A DNA stretch of 64,000 bases, from assembly GCF_032854445.1 (NCBI RefSeq), contig NC_088304.1, forward strand, positions 18,947,850 through 19,011,849. The letters run 5' to 3'. This document shows, one piece after another, positions 35,672 to 46,959 of this stretch. The notes below the pieces were generated by a model. It did not search any database, was not told the DNA's origin, and saw only the letters and a program-made list of their open reading frames with translations. The translations under genes and the position numbers were made by a program. The DNA comes from Liolophura sinensis. Taxonomy: Eukaryota; Mollusca; Polyplacophora; Chitonida; Chitonidae. Each line of letters starts with the position of its first letter. The stretch's first letter is position 1.

Positions 35672-37585
35672 ATGGGAGTTTCAACGAAATCACCAGCGAT
35701 TGGCATAGATTTGGGCACAACATATTCCTGTGTAGGTGTTTTCCAGCATGGTAAGGTGGAAATCATCGCCAACGACCAGGGAAACAGAACAACGCCAAGT
35801 TATGTGGCCTTTACAGACAGTGAGAGACTAATTGGCGATGCGGCCAAAAATCAGGTGGCTCTCAACCCTAAAAACACCGTGTTTGACGCCAAGCGATTGA
35901 TCGGTCGGGATTTTAACGACCCTGTCGTTCAGGCGGATAAAAAACACTGGCCGTTTACTGTAGTGAACAAATTGGGCAAGCCACGGATCCAGGTGGAGTA
36001 CAAATCAGAAGAAAAGACATTTGCACCTGAAGAAATCAGTTCCATGGTGCTCACCAAAATGAAAGAAACGGCCGAGGCTTTCCTTGGTCAGAAGGTGAAG
36101 GATGCGGTGATAACAGTTCCCGCATACTTCAACGATTCCCAGAGACAAGCCACCAAAGATGCTGGTGCCATCGCAGGACTTAATGTGCTGAGGATTATCA
36201 ATGAACCCACCGCAGCGGCTCTGGCTTACGGACTGGATAAAAATCTGAAAGGTGAGAAAAATGTACTCATTTTTGATTTAGGAGGTGGAACGTTTGATGT
36301 GTCCATCCTCACCATAGACGAAGGATCCATGTTTGAGGTTCGGTCAACAGCTGGAGACACTCACTTGGGAGGGGAAGACTTCGACAACCGACTTGTGAAC
36401 CATTTTGTCCAGGAGTTCAAGAGAAAACACCACAAAGACATCAGTGGTAATAAACGCTCACTTCGCCGTCTGCGTACAGCATGCGAACGAGCCAAGAGAA
36501 CGCTGTCCAGCAGTGCCGATGCCAACATCGAGATCGACTCCCTGTTTGAGGGCATTGACTATTACACCAAAATCACACGGGCAAGGTTTGAGGAGTTGTG
36601 TTCAGATTTGTTCAGGGGAACCCTGGAACCTGTGGAGAAAGCTTTGCGAGATGCCAAGATGGACAAGTCACAAATCCACGAAATTGTCCTTGTTGGGGGC
36701 TCTACCAGGATTCCAAAAATCCAGAAACTGTTGAAGGACTTTATGAATGGAAAGGAGCTGAACAAGTCGATCAACCCTGACGAGGCTGTGGCTTATGGCG
36801 CTGCTGTCCAGGCTGCAATTTTGACCGGAGAACAGAGCGAGGTGATCAAAGATGTGCTACTTGTGGATGTGGCGCCATTGTCATTGGGAATTGAGACAGC
36901 TGGTGGAGTCATGACTAACCTGATTGAAAGGAACACCAGAATCCCGATGAAGACCTCCCAGATCTTCACCACTTATGCAGATAACCAGCCAGCTGTGACC
37001 ATCCAGGTGTATGAGGGAGAGCGAGCCATGACCAAGGACAACAACAAACTTGGCACTTTCGAGCTGAATGGTATCCCACCTGCACCAAGAGGGGTGCCTC
37101 AGATAGAGGTTACCTTTGATATCGATGCCAACGGCATTTTGAACGTGTCTGCGCAGGATAAGAGCACTGGAAAGCAAAACAAAATCACCATCACAAATGA
37201 CAAGGGCAGGCTGAGTAAAGAGGACATAGAGAGAATGTTGGCTGAGGCAGAGAAATACAAAGACGATGATGCAAAACACAGAGAACGCGTTTCTGCCAGG
37301 AATCAGCTGGAGGGATATGTCTTCAATGTGAAACAGGTGATGAGTGAGCATGGCAGTAAACTCTCTGAAAATGACAGAAACACTGTGATAAGCACATGTG
37401 ATGAGACTCTGAAGTGGATGGATGGTAATTCCTTGGCTGAAAAGGAGGAGTTAGAATACAAACTCAAGGAGGTTCAGAACATTTGCTCTCCGATCATGTC
37501 AAAGTTACATGGGGAGCCAAAATCTGGTAACCCTAGTAGTAGTGGCTCTGCACATAATGGTCCCACAGTAGAAGAAGTTGATTAA
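35672..37585 (+). CDS. HSP70: cytosolic heat shock protein 70, inducible type, copy A
   Basis: An ATP-dependent chaperone of the cytosol and nucleus that binds exposed hydrophobic segments of unfolded proteins with J-domain and nucleotide-exchange partners. The protein is 637 aa and intronless. The three family signatures are IDLGTTYS (12-19), [14 protein letters not shown] (200-213) and [15 protein letters not shown] (338-352). The interdomain linker DVLLVDV is at 394-400. The substrate-binding domain is followed by a Ser/Gly-rich tail and terminal EEVD, the TPR co-chaperone motif that marks cytosolic members. It has no signal peptide or KDEL. The ATG has A at -3 and G at +4. Lack of introns plus heat-shock elements point to the stress-induced class. 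It differs from copy B at 11 residues, including L64, F137 and M557, with eight of the eleven after residue 603. Confidence 0.97.
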   Translation: MGVSTKSPAIGIDLGTTYSCVGVFQHGKVEIIANDQGNRTTPSYVAFTDSERLIGDAAKNQVALNPKNTVFDAKRLIGRDFNDPVVQADKKHWPFTVVNKLGKPRIQVEYKSEEKTFAPEEISSMVLTKMKETAEAFLGQKVKDAVITVPAYFNDSQRQATKDAGAIAGLNVLRIINEPTAAALAYGLDKNLKGEKNVLIFDLGGGTFDVSILTIDEGSMFEVRSTAGDTHLGGEDFDNRLVNHFVQEFKRKHHKDISGNKRSLRRLRTACERAKRTLSSSADANIEIDSLFEGIDYYTKITRARFEELCSDLFRGTLEPVEKALRDAKMDKSQIHEIVLVGGSTRIPKIQKLLKDFMNGKELNKSINPDEAVAYGAAVQAAILTGEQSEVIKDVLLVDVAPLSLGIETAGGVMTNLIERNTRIPMKTSQIFTTYADNQPAVTIQVYEGERAMTKDNNKLGTFELNGIPPAPRGVPQIEVTFDIDANGILNVSAQDKSTGKQNKITITNDKGRLSKEDIERMLAEAEKYKDDDAKHRERVSARNQLEGYVFNVKQVMSEHGSKLSENDRNTVISTCDETLKWMDGNSLAEKEELEYKLKEVQNICSPIMSKLHGEPKSGNPSSSGSAHNGPTVEEVD

Positions 37586-37973
37586 TGATATAATTTGAGA
37601 ATTCATTTTGTTACAGACACAACTAATGTTTTTGTGAATTACATATTTTTGTAAAATTTTTATGCTATTGTGATATTACATTTAACTTTGCGTGAACATA
37701 TAGAACATGGCAGAGTTATGCCTTAGTGCAATATACAATGAGATGCATGTGTCTGTTGTTTGATCGTGTAGAAGAGACATTATGAAAATGCTACTATTTA
37801 AGTCAAACTTACTGTAGTATTTAGTGTGGATGTGTATATGTTCATCATTTATTTTTATGTTCAGTATTAAGAAAAGCTCAAGTTCCATCCAGTTGTGCCA
37901 CTGAACCAGGACTAAAAGATCTCATTGTTTGTGATATGAAATGTTTAAATGTGTGTATTTATTTACTTTATTG

Positions 37974-37997
37974 TTGAGAATAAATAAACATTCTCAA
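37974..37997 (+). promoter_or_regulatory. poly(A) signal inside a perfect hairpin, HSP70 copy A
   Basis: TTGAGAAT and ATTCTCAA pair perfectly over 8 bp. The boundary and loop contain two overlapping AATAAA signals. Copy B conserves the structure exactly. Confidence 0.75.
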
Positions 37998-40609
37998 TGA
38001 AGTTACAAGAACTGTTGGTGTGTATTTCTAAAGCCTTTTTGTGTTTGTGTATATAAGGAACAAAGCTTTCTTTGACATCTCTTTGGTGTCTTGACATTTT
38101 TCCATATACAGAAAAGTGTATCTTTAGAGTGTTATGATATACCTTTTGGTTGTGTTGTGAAGTTGCAGTTTGGCTTTAAATTGATATATCTCTTAAAATA
38201 CCACTGTATACATGTATGTCACAATGTTGAGAAATGAGAGTAGCCCTTGTGTGATAAGAGATGGAAGAATTTTGTTGGCTGAGATCTATTTTCATGCTTT
38301 CTGCCTGCAGACCACCAACTTCTACAAGTAGTAGGGTCTGCTCCAGATGTACTAGCTGCCATGAAGTTGACATCGCTGGTTTCCTCCACTCTATTTCCTG
38401 ACCAGCTCTCAGTAAGTGAAATAATTCGGAGTCAATTATAAACAACTTCTGCAAGTAGTAGGGTCTGCTCCAGATGTACTAGCTACCATGAAGTTGACAT
38501 CGCTGGTTTCCTCCACCCTATTTCCTGACCAGCTCTAAGTAAGTGAAATAAGTCAAGTATAAACTCCATTACGATGAATATAGCAGGGTAGTTTATGTAA
38601 CACTATCAACCTCAAAGAGGAAACTGTCCTGTAGTGTAACAGAAAACGTGTGGATTCGTAATCCAGAGATCCCGGGTATAAATTGCCAGCTGGTAAGTTC
38701 AGACACATAAACATGTACACTGGGCAATCAAACTTGGCAGTAGAAAGGCAAGCACCTTGAATTTGGCAACTCGACCACAGCGTCATCTTTCTTATCTACT
38801 CTTATAAGTCACTTCAATATAGTCATAGTATTTATTGTGGATGTCTTATTTATGGCATATGTTCTTGAGGTTTATCAAGCTGGTGACAAGTAACCAATTG
38901 TCATGGTTTGCCCTTCCCTGCCCGGTTTCCTCCCACAAGAATGCTGGTCATTTTTGTGTAAGTGAAATATTCTTCCATACAGCATAAAACAGCAATCAAT
39001 TAAATACGTAACTAAATTCAACATTATTTCAGTGATATCACAGCAGTATCTCCTGAAATCAGGTGGGCTTTAATGAGACCCATATAATAGCAAACAGTCT
39101 TTGTTGGCCAAGCGGTTAGCTTGGTTAGTTTACTGGTGTAGCACAATGATTCGGGAATCCCTCACCAATGTGGTGGCTGTGACTTGAAGTCCAGGTCAGG
39201 CTGGCATTGTCTCCAGTCGTACGTGGGAAGGTCTTCTAGCAACCTGCCGATGGCTCTTCCCAGTTTCCCTTGAAAGATAAAGATTGAACTCTCATCTTCT
39301 GCCAACAAAGCAGACATACTAGCCCCTCAACTATGACAGTGCATCATTTGTCATACATGTATAACATGGATTTTTCAAGGCTTCACCTGCCCAATGGGTC
39401 TGATGGTTTCTAGCAGCTCACTGACCCTGGAATTGTATATGGCTGCAGGTTCAAAACCAGTGTTTGGCCAAGCCTTGAAGTACATGAAAGTACGGTAAGG
39501 TGGATTGTCCAGGTTTTAAAGCGGTTTTCTCCATGCATAAAAGTGACAACCATTATACATTTAACGGTAACATGATTCTTCTGTACAACATAAAACGGTA
39601 CACCAATGAAATAAAGCAGACAACATATACCCAGCGGCTGTGGATGTAACTAGAATCCTTTACTTATAGGCTAAACCCAGTGGCTGTGGATGTAAACTCA
39701 AATTCAATACTTATATGTACCCAAAAACTGTGGATATAAGATGAAATTCAGTACATATATGCCTAGCAGTTGTGGTGGTTGTCGATAAAAAGCTGAAATT
39801 ATTGGTTAATTTTTTTTTTTACTCAGTTAAGATGCCCGTTATTATCCTTTAGTTCACACATGCATGTCTACATTTCCATGTCAAAGTTATGCTCTTCTTC
39901 ATTTAAAAATATCCAAGTCAGTTTCATCAAACTTTGTATGCAAGTGGTACATTAGGCCTAAACTGTTATATTGTTATGTTATTATTTCATTTGTAATATG
40001 GGGAGTTTTTCAGCAACTTTGGATCTAGCCCAGGTATTGGCCATAATAAACCCTGCGTAACGGTATATTGAAAACGAATCTTTGCACCTTTGTCATCATT
40101 ACCAGTAAGACTGAAAAGTCTGTCATCATGAGTAGGCCGATGCATTATATTTGTAAATCCATTATCTGTCTACAGTCTAATCACTTAAGTACTTGTATGT
40201 AGCCTACGGTTAAATGTTCAATATATCATTAGCGCACCACAGGTAAATGTAGAAAGGGATGTTGTCTTCCGCACGTATTTATACTACGCAGTCAATACAG
40301 GCAAATGAAAGGTATAACAATACGACAAACAAAAACTGTGACTAATCTGTTTCGGTCATAAATATAACTGAGCACGGGATGAGTTCTGACAGATAGTGAA
40401 CGTACACACGCTGTGCAATGAGTTCCCTTTTCCATGTACATGTTTACTGCAAAAGCCTGCCTGAATATTTACACAAAATCATGATATTTTCCTAAAAAAA
40501 ATAAAAACAACAGGTATGTGCATTTTTGATGAATAAACGCGATGTCCTGAAGATCATGTATGTATATTTAAAAGCGTTAAACGGTGCTCCAAAATAGCCA
40601 CTCGTATTT

Positions 40610-40645
40610 TTCCGGAACATTCCACGGGTCCCGGAATCTCCCGAA
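40610..40645 (+). promoter_or_regulatory. heat-shock elements of HSP70 copy B
   Basis: TTCCGGAACATTC at 40610-40622 is identical to copy A. The second cluster differs by one base (GGAATC for GAAATC), which alters the spacing of its units. Confidence 0.9.
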
Positions 40646-40736
40646 CGACGATTTGACCTCGTTTTCTACCACGTGATGTAAACAACTATCCACAACAGCG
40701 TTGTTTGCGCAGATCGAGCACGTTCTATGAAATCGA

Positions 40737-40762
40737 GAAATTTCTGCAGATGGGTATAAATA
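40737..40762 (+). promoter_or_regulatory. proximal heat-shock half-sites and TATA box, HSP70 copy B
   Basis: GAAATTTC at 40737-40744 and TATAAATA at 40755-40762, at the same distance from the ATG as in copy A. Confidence 0.88.
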
Positions 40763-40918
40763 TGACTCGCACCGCCAATGCCTGTCAGAATCAGAGAAGT
40801 TCAACGTTACACAAGCTCATAGCGAGAGATAAATCCACATTATTCGTAAACTTTATTCGCCTTTAACAGCGATAGTACTAGAAAATTTTACTGTGTACAA
40901 CAACAACGCGACAAAAAT

Positions 40919-42832
40919 ATGGGAGTTTCAACGAAATCACCAGCCATTGGCATAGATTTGGGCACAACATATTCCTGTGTAGGTGTTTTCCAGCATGGTA
41001 AGGTGGAAATCATCGCCAACGACCAGGGAAACAGAACAACGCCTAGTTATGTGGCCTTTACAGACAGCGAGAGACTGATCGGCGATGCGGCCAAAAATCA
41101 GGTGGCTGTCAACCCTAAAAATACCGTGTTTGACGCCAAGCGATTGATCGGTCGGGATTTTAACGACCCTGTCGTTCAGGCGGATAAAAAACACTGGCCG
41201 TTTACTGTAGTGAACAAATTGGGCAAGCCACGGATCCAGGTGGAGTACAAATCAGAAGAAAAGACATTTGCACCTGAAGAAATCAGTTCCATGGTGCTCA
41301 CCAAAATGAAGGAGACGGCCGAGGCTTACCTGGGTCAGAAAGTGAAGGATGCGGTGATAACAGTTCCTGCGTACTTCAACGATTCCCAGAGACAAGCCAC
41401 CAAAGATGCCGGTGCCATCGCAGGCCTTAATGTGCTGAGGATTATCAATGAGCCCACGGCAGCGGCTCTGGCTTACGGACTGGATAAAAACCTTAAAGGT
41501 GAGAAAAATGTACTTATTTTTGATTTAGGAGGTGGAACGTTTGATGTGTCCATCCTCACCATAGACGAAGGATCCATGTTTGAGGTTCGGTCAACAGCTG
41601 GAGACACTCACTTGGGAGGGGAAGACTTCGACAACCGACTTGTGAACCATTTTGTTCAGGAGTTCAAGAGAAAACACCACAAAGACATCAGTGGTAATAA
41701 ACGCTCACTTCGCCGTCTGCGTACGGCATGCGAACGAGCCAAGAGAACGCTGTCCAGCAGTGCCGATGCCAACATCGAGATCGACTCCCTGTTTGAGGGC
41801 ATTGACTATTACACCAAAATCACACGGGCAAGGTTTGAGGAGTTGTGTTCAGATTTGTTCAGGGGAACCCTGGAACCTGTGGAGAAAGCTTTGCGAGATG
41901 CCAAGATGGACAAGTCACAAATCCACGAAATTGTCCTTGTTGGGGGCTCTACCAGGATTCCAAAAATCCAGAAACTGTTGAAGGACTTTATGAATGGGAA
42001 AGAGCTGAACAAGTCGATCAACCCTGACGAGGCTGTGGCCTATGGCGCTGCTGTCCAGGCTGCAATTTTGACCGGAGAACAGAGCGAGGTGATCAAAGAT
42101 GTCCTACTTGTGGATGTGGCGCCATTGTCATTGGGAATTGAAACAGCTGGTGGAGTCATGACTAACCTGATTGAAAGGAACACCAGAATCCCGATGAAAA
42201 CCTCCCAGATCTTCACCACTTATGCAGATAACCAGCCAGCTGTGACCATCCAGGTGTACGAGGGAGAGCGAGCCATGACCAAGGACAACAACAAACTTGG
42301 CACCTTCGAGTTGAATGGCATCCCACCTGCACCAAGAGGGGTGCCTCAGATAGAGGTTACCTTTGATATCGACGCCAATGGCATTTTGAATGTGTCTGCG
42401 CAGGATAAGAGCACTGGAAAGCAAAACAAAATCACCATCACAAATGACAAGGGCAGGCTGAGTAAAGAGGACATTGAGAGAATGTTGGCTGAGGCAGAGA
42501 AATACAAAGACGATGATGCAAAACACAGAGAACGTGTTTCTGCCAGGAATCAGCTGGAGGGATATGTCTTCAATGTGAAACAGGTGGTGAGTGAGCATGG
42601 CAGTAAGCTCTCTGAGAATGACAGAAACACTGTGATAAGTACGTGTGATGAGACTCTGAAGTGGATGGATGGTAATTCCTTGGCTGAAAAGGAGGAGTTA
42701 GAATACAAACTTAAGGAGGTTCAGAACGTTTGCTCTCCGATCATATCAAAGTTACATGGGGAGTCAAATTCTGGTAACCCTGGTAACAGTAGCACTGCAC
42801 ATAATGGACCCACAGTAGAGGAAGTTGATTAA
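40919..42832 (+). CDS. HSP70: cytosolic heat shock protein 70, inducible type, copy B
   Basis: Tandem paralogue of the gene at 35672, same strand, 637 aa, intronless, with the same three HSP70 signatures, linker and EEVD end. Differences from copy A are V64, Y137, V557, V604, I609, S616, N617, G622, N623, S625 and T626. The ATPase domain (to about residue 385) has only two changes, while the C-terminal tail, the least constrained part of HSP70, has most of them. The reading frame and promoter elements are intact, so both copies are probably expressed on heat or other proteotoxic stress. Close identity in introns-free coding and flanking DNA fits recent duplication, gene conversion, or both. 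Confidence 0.97.
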   Translation: MGVSTKSPAIGIDLGTTYSCVGVFQHGKVEIIANDQGNRTTPSYVAFTDSERLIGDAAKNQVAVNPKNTVFDAKRLIGRDFNDPVVQADKKHWPFTVVNKLGKPRIQVEYKSEEKTFAPEEISSMVLTKMKETAEAYLGQKVKDAVITVPAYFNDSQRQATKDAGAIAGLNVLRIINEPTAAALAYGLDKNLKGEKNVLIFDLGGGTFDVSILTIDEGSMFEVRSTAGDTHLGGEDFDNRLVNHFVQEFKRKHHKDISGNKRSLRRLRTACERAKRTLSSSADANIEIDSLFEGIDYYTKITRARFEELCSDLFRGTLEPVEKALRDAKMDKSQIHEIVLVGGSTRIPKIQKLLKDFMNGKELNKSINPDEAVAYGAAVQAAILTGEQSEVIKDVLLVDVAPLSLGIETAGGVMTNLIERNTRIPMKTSQIFTTYADNQPAVTIQVYEGERAMTKDNNKLGTFELNGIPPAPRGVPQIEVTFDIDANGILNVSAQDKSTGKQNKITITNDKGRLSKEDIERMLAEAEKYKDDDAKHRERVSARNQLEGYVFNVKQVVSEHGSKLSENDRNTVISTCDETLKWMDGNSLAEKEELEYKLKEVQNVCSPIISKLHGESNSGNPGNSSTAHNGPTVEEVD

Positions 42833-43220
42833 TGATATAATTTGAGAATTCATTTTGTTACAGACACAACTAATGTTTTTGTGAATTACATATTTTTGTA
42901 AAATTTTTATGTTATTGTGATATTACATTTAACTTTGCGTGAACATATAGAACATGGCAGAGTTATTCCTTAGTGCAATATACAATGAGATGCATGTGTC
43001 TGTTGTTTGATTGTGTAGAAGAGACATTATGAAAATGCTACTGTTGAAGTTAAACTTACTGTAGTATTTAGTGTGGATGTGTAAATGTTCATCATGCATT
43101 TTTATGTTCAGTATTAAGAAAAGCTCAAGTTCCATCCAGTTGTGCCACTGAACCAGGACTAAAAGATCTCATTGTTTGTGATATGAAATGTTTAAATGTG
43201 TGTATTTATTTACTTTATTG

Positions 43221-43244
43221 TTGAGAATAAATAAACATTCTCAA
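43221..43244 (+). promoter_or_regulatory. poly(A) signal inside a perfect hairpin, HSP70 copy B
   Basis: Same 8-bp arms TTGAGAAT/ATTCTCAA and the same two AATAAA motifs as in copy A. Confidence 0.75.
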
Positions 43245-44034
43245 TGAAGTTACAAGAACTGTTGGTGTGTATTTCTAAAGCCTTTTTGTGTTTGTGTATA
43301 TAAGGAACAAAGCTTTCTTTGACATCTCTTTGGTGTCTTGACATTTTTTCATATAAGTATGCAGAAAAGTGTATCTTTAGAGTGTTATGATATACCTTTT
43401 GGTTGTGTTGTGAAGTTGCAGTTTGGCTTTAAATTGATATATCTCTTAAAATACCACTGTATACATGTATGTCACAATGTTGAGAAATGAGAGTAGCCCT
43501 TGTGTGATAAGAGATGGAAGAATTTAGTTGGCTGAGATCTATTTTCATGCTTTCTGCCTGCAGACCACCAACTTCTGCAAGTAGTAGGGTCTGCTCCAAA
43601 TCTACTAGCTGCCATGAAGTTGACATCGCTGGTTTCCTCCACCCTATCTCCTGACCAGCTCTCAGTAAGTGAAATATTCCTGAGTCAGGTATACACCTGA
43701 TTAAGATGAATATTGCAGGGTAGTTTATGTAACTCTTTCTACCTCCAAGAGGGAACTGCCCAGAAGTGTAGTAGAAGATGTGTGCATTCGTAATCCAGAG
43801 ATTGCTGGTTGAAATTCCCAGCTGCTAAGCTCAGACACATATAAACATGTACACTGGAAAATTAAACTTGGCAGTAGAAAAACTGCCTCCTTGAATTTGG
43901 CAACTCGACCACAACCTCATCTTTCTTATCTGCTCTTGTAAGTCACTTCGTTCTCGAACAAGATTTTTTTTTTGTTCAGCTGCTTTCAACATTATTTTCA
44001 CTTCGACATTCTAGGGAATATCTGGCGGCAACTT

Positions 44035-45009
44035 ACGGATGGTCATGGGTTTTCCCTTCTTTGCCCGGTTTCCTCCTACAGTAATGCTAGTCATTGCTAT
44101 ATAAGTGAAATATTCTTGCATATGGCATAAAACACCAATCAATTACATAAATAAATCAATTCAATATTATTTCAATGATATCACAGCAGTATCTCCTAAA
44201 ATCAGGTTGGCTATAATGACACCCAATAAATAGTAAACAGTCTTTTTTGGCGAGCGGTTAGCTTGGTTAGTGTGCTGGTATAGCACAATGATTCAGGAGT
44301 CCCCGCACCAATGTGGTGGCTTGACTTCAAGTCCAGGTCATGCGGGCTTTGCCTCCAGTCATAGGTGGGAAGGTCTGCTAGCAACCTGCCGATGGCTCTG
44401 CCCAATTTCCATTCATTATAATGGCTGGCATAGTATCAGTGAAATACATTTGAGTATGGTGTAAAGCTCCAATGAAATAAGTAAATCTATTAAATATAGT
44501 GCTGCCTCACTGAACAACCATGGAGAAGACGCCTGACATGATGCTTCATTCTGTAACAGTGTCGTGACACTTGTGTGACCAGTAACTGGTGTGTCACTTA
44601 ATTATATTATGTGCAAAGTGAGTTTTAAAAGAACCAAAAAAGGAGAAACAAAAATGGCTGACATATCTTTCGATGGACGAAGGATTGAACTCTGATCTCC
44701 AGCCAACACAGCAGACACTCTAGCCCCTCATCCATCACAGTGCATCATTTGACATACATATATAACATGGATTTTTGAAGGCTCCATCTGCCCAGTGGAT
44801 CTGATGGTTTCTAGGAGGTCATTGACCCTGGAATTTTATATGGCTACAGGTTCAAAACCAGTGTTTGGCCAAGCCTTGAAGTACATGGAAGTAGGGTAAT
44901 AGGTTTTGTCCAGGTTTTAAGGCACTTTTCTCCATGCATAAAAGTGATAACCATCATACATTTAATGGTAAAATGTTTCTTCTGTACAGCATAAAACGGT
45001 ACACCAATT
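44035..45009 (+). repeat. HSP70 segmental duplication, partial copy C (no gene)
   Basis: Contains the SINE A tail (44035-44160), the diverged SINE A (44245-44500), the family B fragment and the 5' flank up to GGTACACCAATTAAAT. There it breaks off into the 33-bp minisatellite, about 1.3 kb before an HSP70 start codon would be expected. Confidence 0.88.
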
Positions 45010-45016
45010 AAATATG

Positions 45017-45570
45017 ACAACAACGCTTGTGTACTGTGACAATAACCGACCGACGACGCTTATGTACTGTGACAATAACCGACGGACGACCCCTGTGTAC
45101 TGTGACAGTAACCAGTCGACCACGCTTGTGTACTGTGACAATAACCGACCGACGACGTTTGTGTACTATGACTATATTCGGCAAACGACGCTTGTGTACT
45201 GTGACAATAACCGACCGACGAGGCTTGTGTACTGTGGCAATAACCGACCGAAGATAACCGACCGACTACGCTTGCGTGCTGTAACAATAACCGACCGACG
45301 ATGCTTATGTACTGTGACAATAACTGACCGACGACGCTTGTGTACTGTGACAATATTCGGCAAACGACGCTTATGTACTGTGACAATAACCGGCCGACGA
45401 CGCTTGTGTACGGTGACAGTTAACCGCCGACAACTCTTGTGTACTGTGACAATAACGGGCCGACGACGCTTGTGTACTGTGACAATAACCGACCGACGAC
45501 GCTTACATACTGTGATAATAACCAGTCGACGACGCTTGTGTACTGTGACAATAAACTACCGACGACGATT
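45017..45570. repeat. 33-bp minisatellite, about 17 copies
   Basis: Unit ACGCTTGTGTACTGTGACAA plus TAACCGACCGACG. The 33-bp period keeps several frames open, including a 213-codon frame reading LVYCDNNRPTT over and over. Confidence 0.95.
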
Positions 45571-45960
45571 GTGTGGCCGTTTACACAGTCAAACGTTCGT
45601 TGAAGACCACTTGTGTTCCACCAACATGGTGTGCATATCTCTGCGTCACAGGTAGAAATTTCATCGGTGTGTCAGAGACTGCCTTATGCAAATAGCCGTT
45701 CACCAATGTTGTTGCGAGTAAGATTGAACGTGAATAAAATTTAACCAGCCTTTTCAGCAAATTAATACCAAATTAGTGTAGGAAAACATTATACGAAGCA
45801 TATTCCCATATGCGACAAGCGTCATATACGCCCACATGAATTAGTTTTGAGACAACAAAGAAAGTTAAAAAATCACATTACCCATGCATGGCTGCAAGTT
45901 CACATGTAATAAGTGTATAAAAACGTTACACACAGTGTGCTGGACTTGCACACTGACTAA
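45571..45960. other. no gene recognised
   Basis: A block at about 45590-45645 (GTTGAAGACCACTTGTGTTC ... GTGTGCATATCT) is related to 53680-53735. The rest is plain AT-rich sequence leading to the transposase fragment. Confidence 0.5.
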
Positions 45961-45974
45961 AAACCACCATAGTA

Positions 45975-46790
45975 ATGCCTCGATTGACTCCAGAACAACA
46001 CCAGAGGGCCCTGGGTATGGTATCCATGGGAGCCACCCATGCCCACATTGCAAGGACCTTCGGCTGCTCTCGTGTAACTGTGTCAAACTTGATGCAACGT
46101 TACAGACAGACAGGGCAGACATCGGACAGGCCAAGAACAGGCAGGCATGCGGTAACTACGCCCTGAGAAGACGGGTACATGCGTACCTTACACGTGATTA
46201 ACCGCTTCTTGACAGTGACGTCATCGTCAATCAATGCCTTAGGTCAACGGGTTGTCGGCGGATCGTGTCCAGGAGACACATGGCTCAGGGAATTAGGGCC
46301 TAACGACCATTCAGAGGGCAGTTGTTGACAGCCCAACATCGTCACCAGAGGTTGCGATGGGCTCGAATCGTACGCCGTTGGCCTTGACGTGATTGGCAAC
46401 GTCGTTTTTTCACGGATGAAAGCCGCTTCTGTCTGCTCCGAGCCGATGGCAGACAGCGGGTTTACCGTCGAAGAGGCGAACGAACGGCTGTATCATGCGT
46501 CCAGGAGGTGGTACCGCTTGGTTCCAGCAGCGTGATGGTGTGGGGTGGGGTTTGTGGAGAGGAACGAACACCACTGGTCATCATCTACAGGAACCTTACG
46601 TGGATGAAATTTGACGTCCTGTTGCCTTGCCATTCCTTCAACAGCAGCCACGTGCTGTCCTGTACCAGCATGACAACGCCAGACCCCTTACAGATCGAGT
46701 TGTGCAGAATTTCCTGGACGCCAGTATTCGTTGAGAACTTTACAACTGATGTCCAGTATCATTCCCAGACCTACTGATACAGAACTTCGT
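45975..46790 (+). mobile_element. Tc1/mariner-family transposase, decayed DNA transposon
   Basis: The N-terminal helix-turn-helix is still open: MPRLTPEQHQRALGMVSMGA and then IARTFGCSRVTVSNLMQRYR, followed by TGQTSDRPRTGRH. Later pieces appear in changing frames and are interrupted by stops: NRFLTVTSS, RFFTDESRF (first catalytic Asp), VMVWGGV and a damaged copy of the QHDNARPH motif. This order is diagnostic of Tc1-like DD34E transposases. Terminal inverted repeats were not found, so the ends are approximate and the element is inactive. Confidence 0.9.
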
Positions 46791-46959
46791 AAAGCCATTT
46801 TCGTATACTTTTTTTTGGAAATCATAAATGACATTGTCTTTGATAAAATACAACACAATTACAAAAAAGCTGCAAACATTTCTGGCAAATTTACAAGACC
46901 TGCTTCATTTGAAGTCTCCCTTAGAATTATAGGCGCAAATAATGCCAAGTTTTTACTCT

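Larger units (their letters stand above)
33530..38900 (+). repeat. HSP70 segmental duplication, copy A
   Basis: The segment comprises a SINE A tail (33535-33660), a diverged SINE A (33705-33955), a family B fragment, the HSP70 gene and its 3' flank. The same order recurs in copy B (38905-44030). The gene-to-gene period is 5247 bp. In copy A the 3' flank has an extra internal duplication of about 125 bp (38316-38440 and 38447-38560). Confidence 0.9.
38905..44030 (+). repeat. HSP70 segmental duplication, copy B
   Basis: Same order as copy A: SINE A tail (38905-39010), diverged SINE A head and body (39100-39290), 5' flank, HSP70, 3' flank. Similarity to copy A continues through the promoter, the coding region and about 1 kb of 3' flank. 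Confidence 0.9.

Noticed and set aside
36405-37351. Antisense and alternative-frame ORFs within HSP70 (also 41652-42598)
   Set aside because: Mirror frames of strongly biased HSP70 codon use, known to occur in HSP70 genes generally; nothing supports translation.
45014-45655. 213-codon frame reading LVYCDNNRPTT repeats
   Set aside because: Produced by the 33-bp minisatellite; no splice or promoter context and other frames are equally open.
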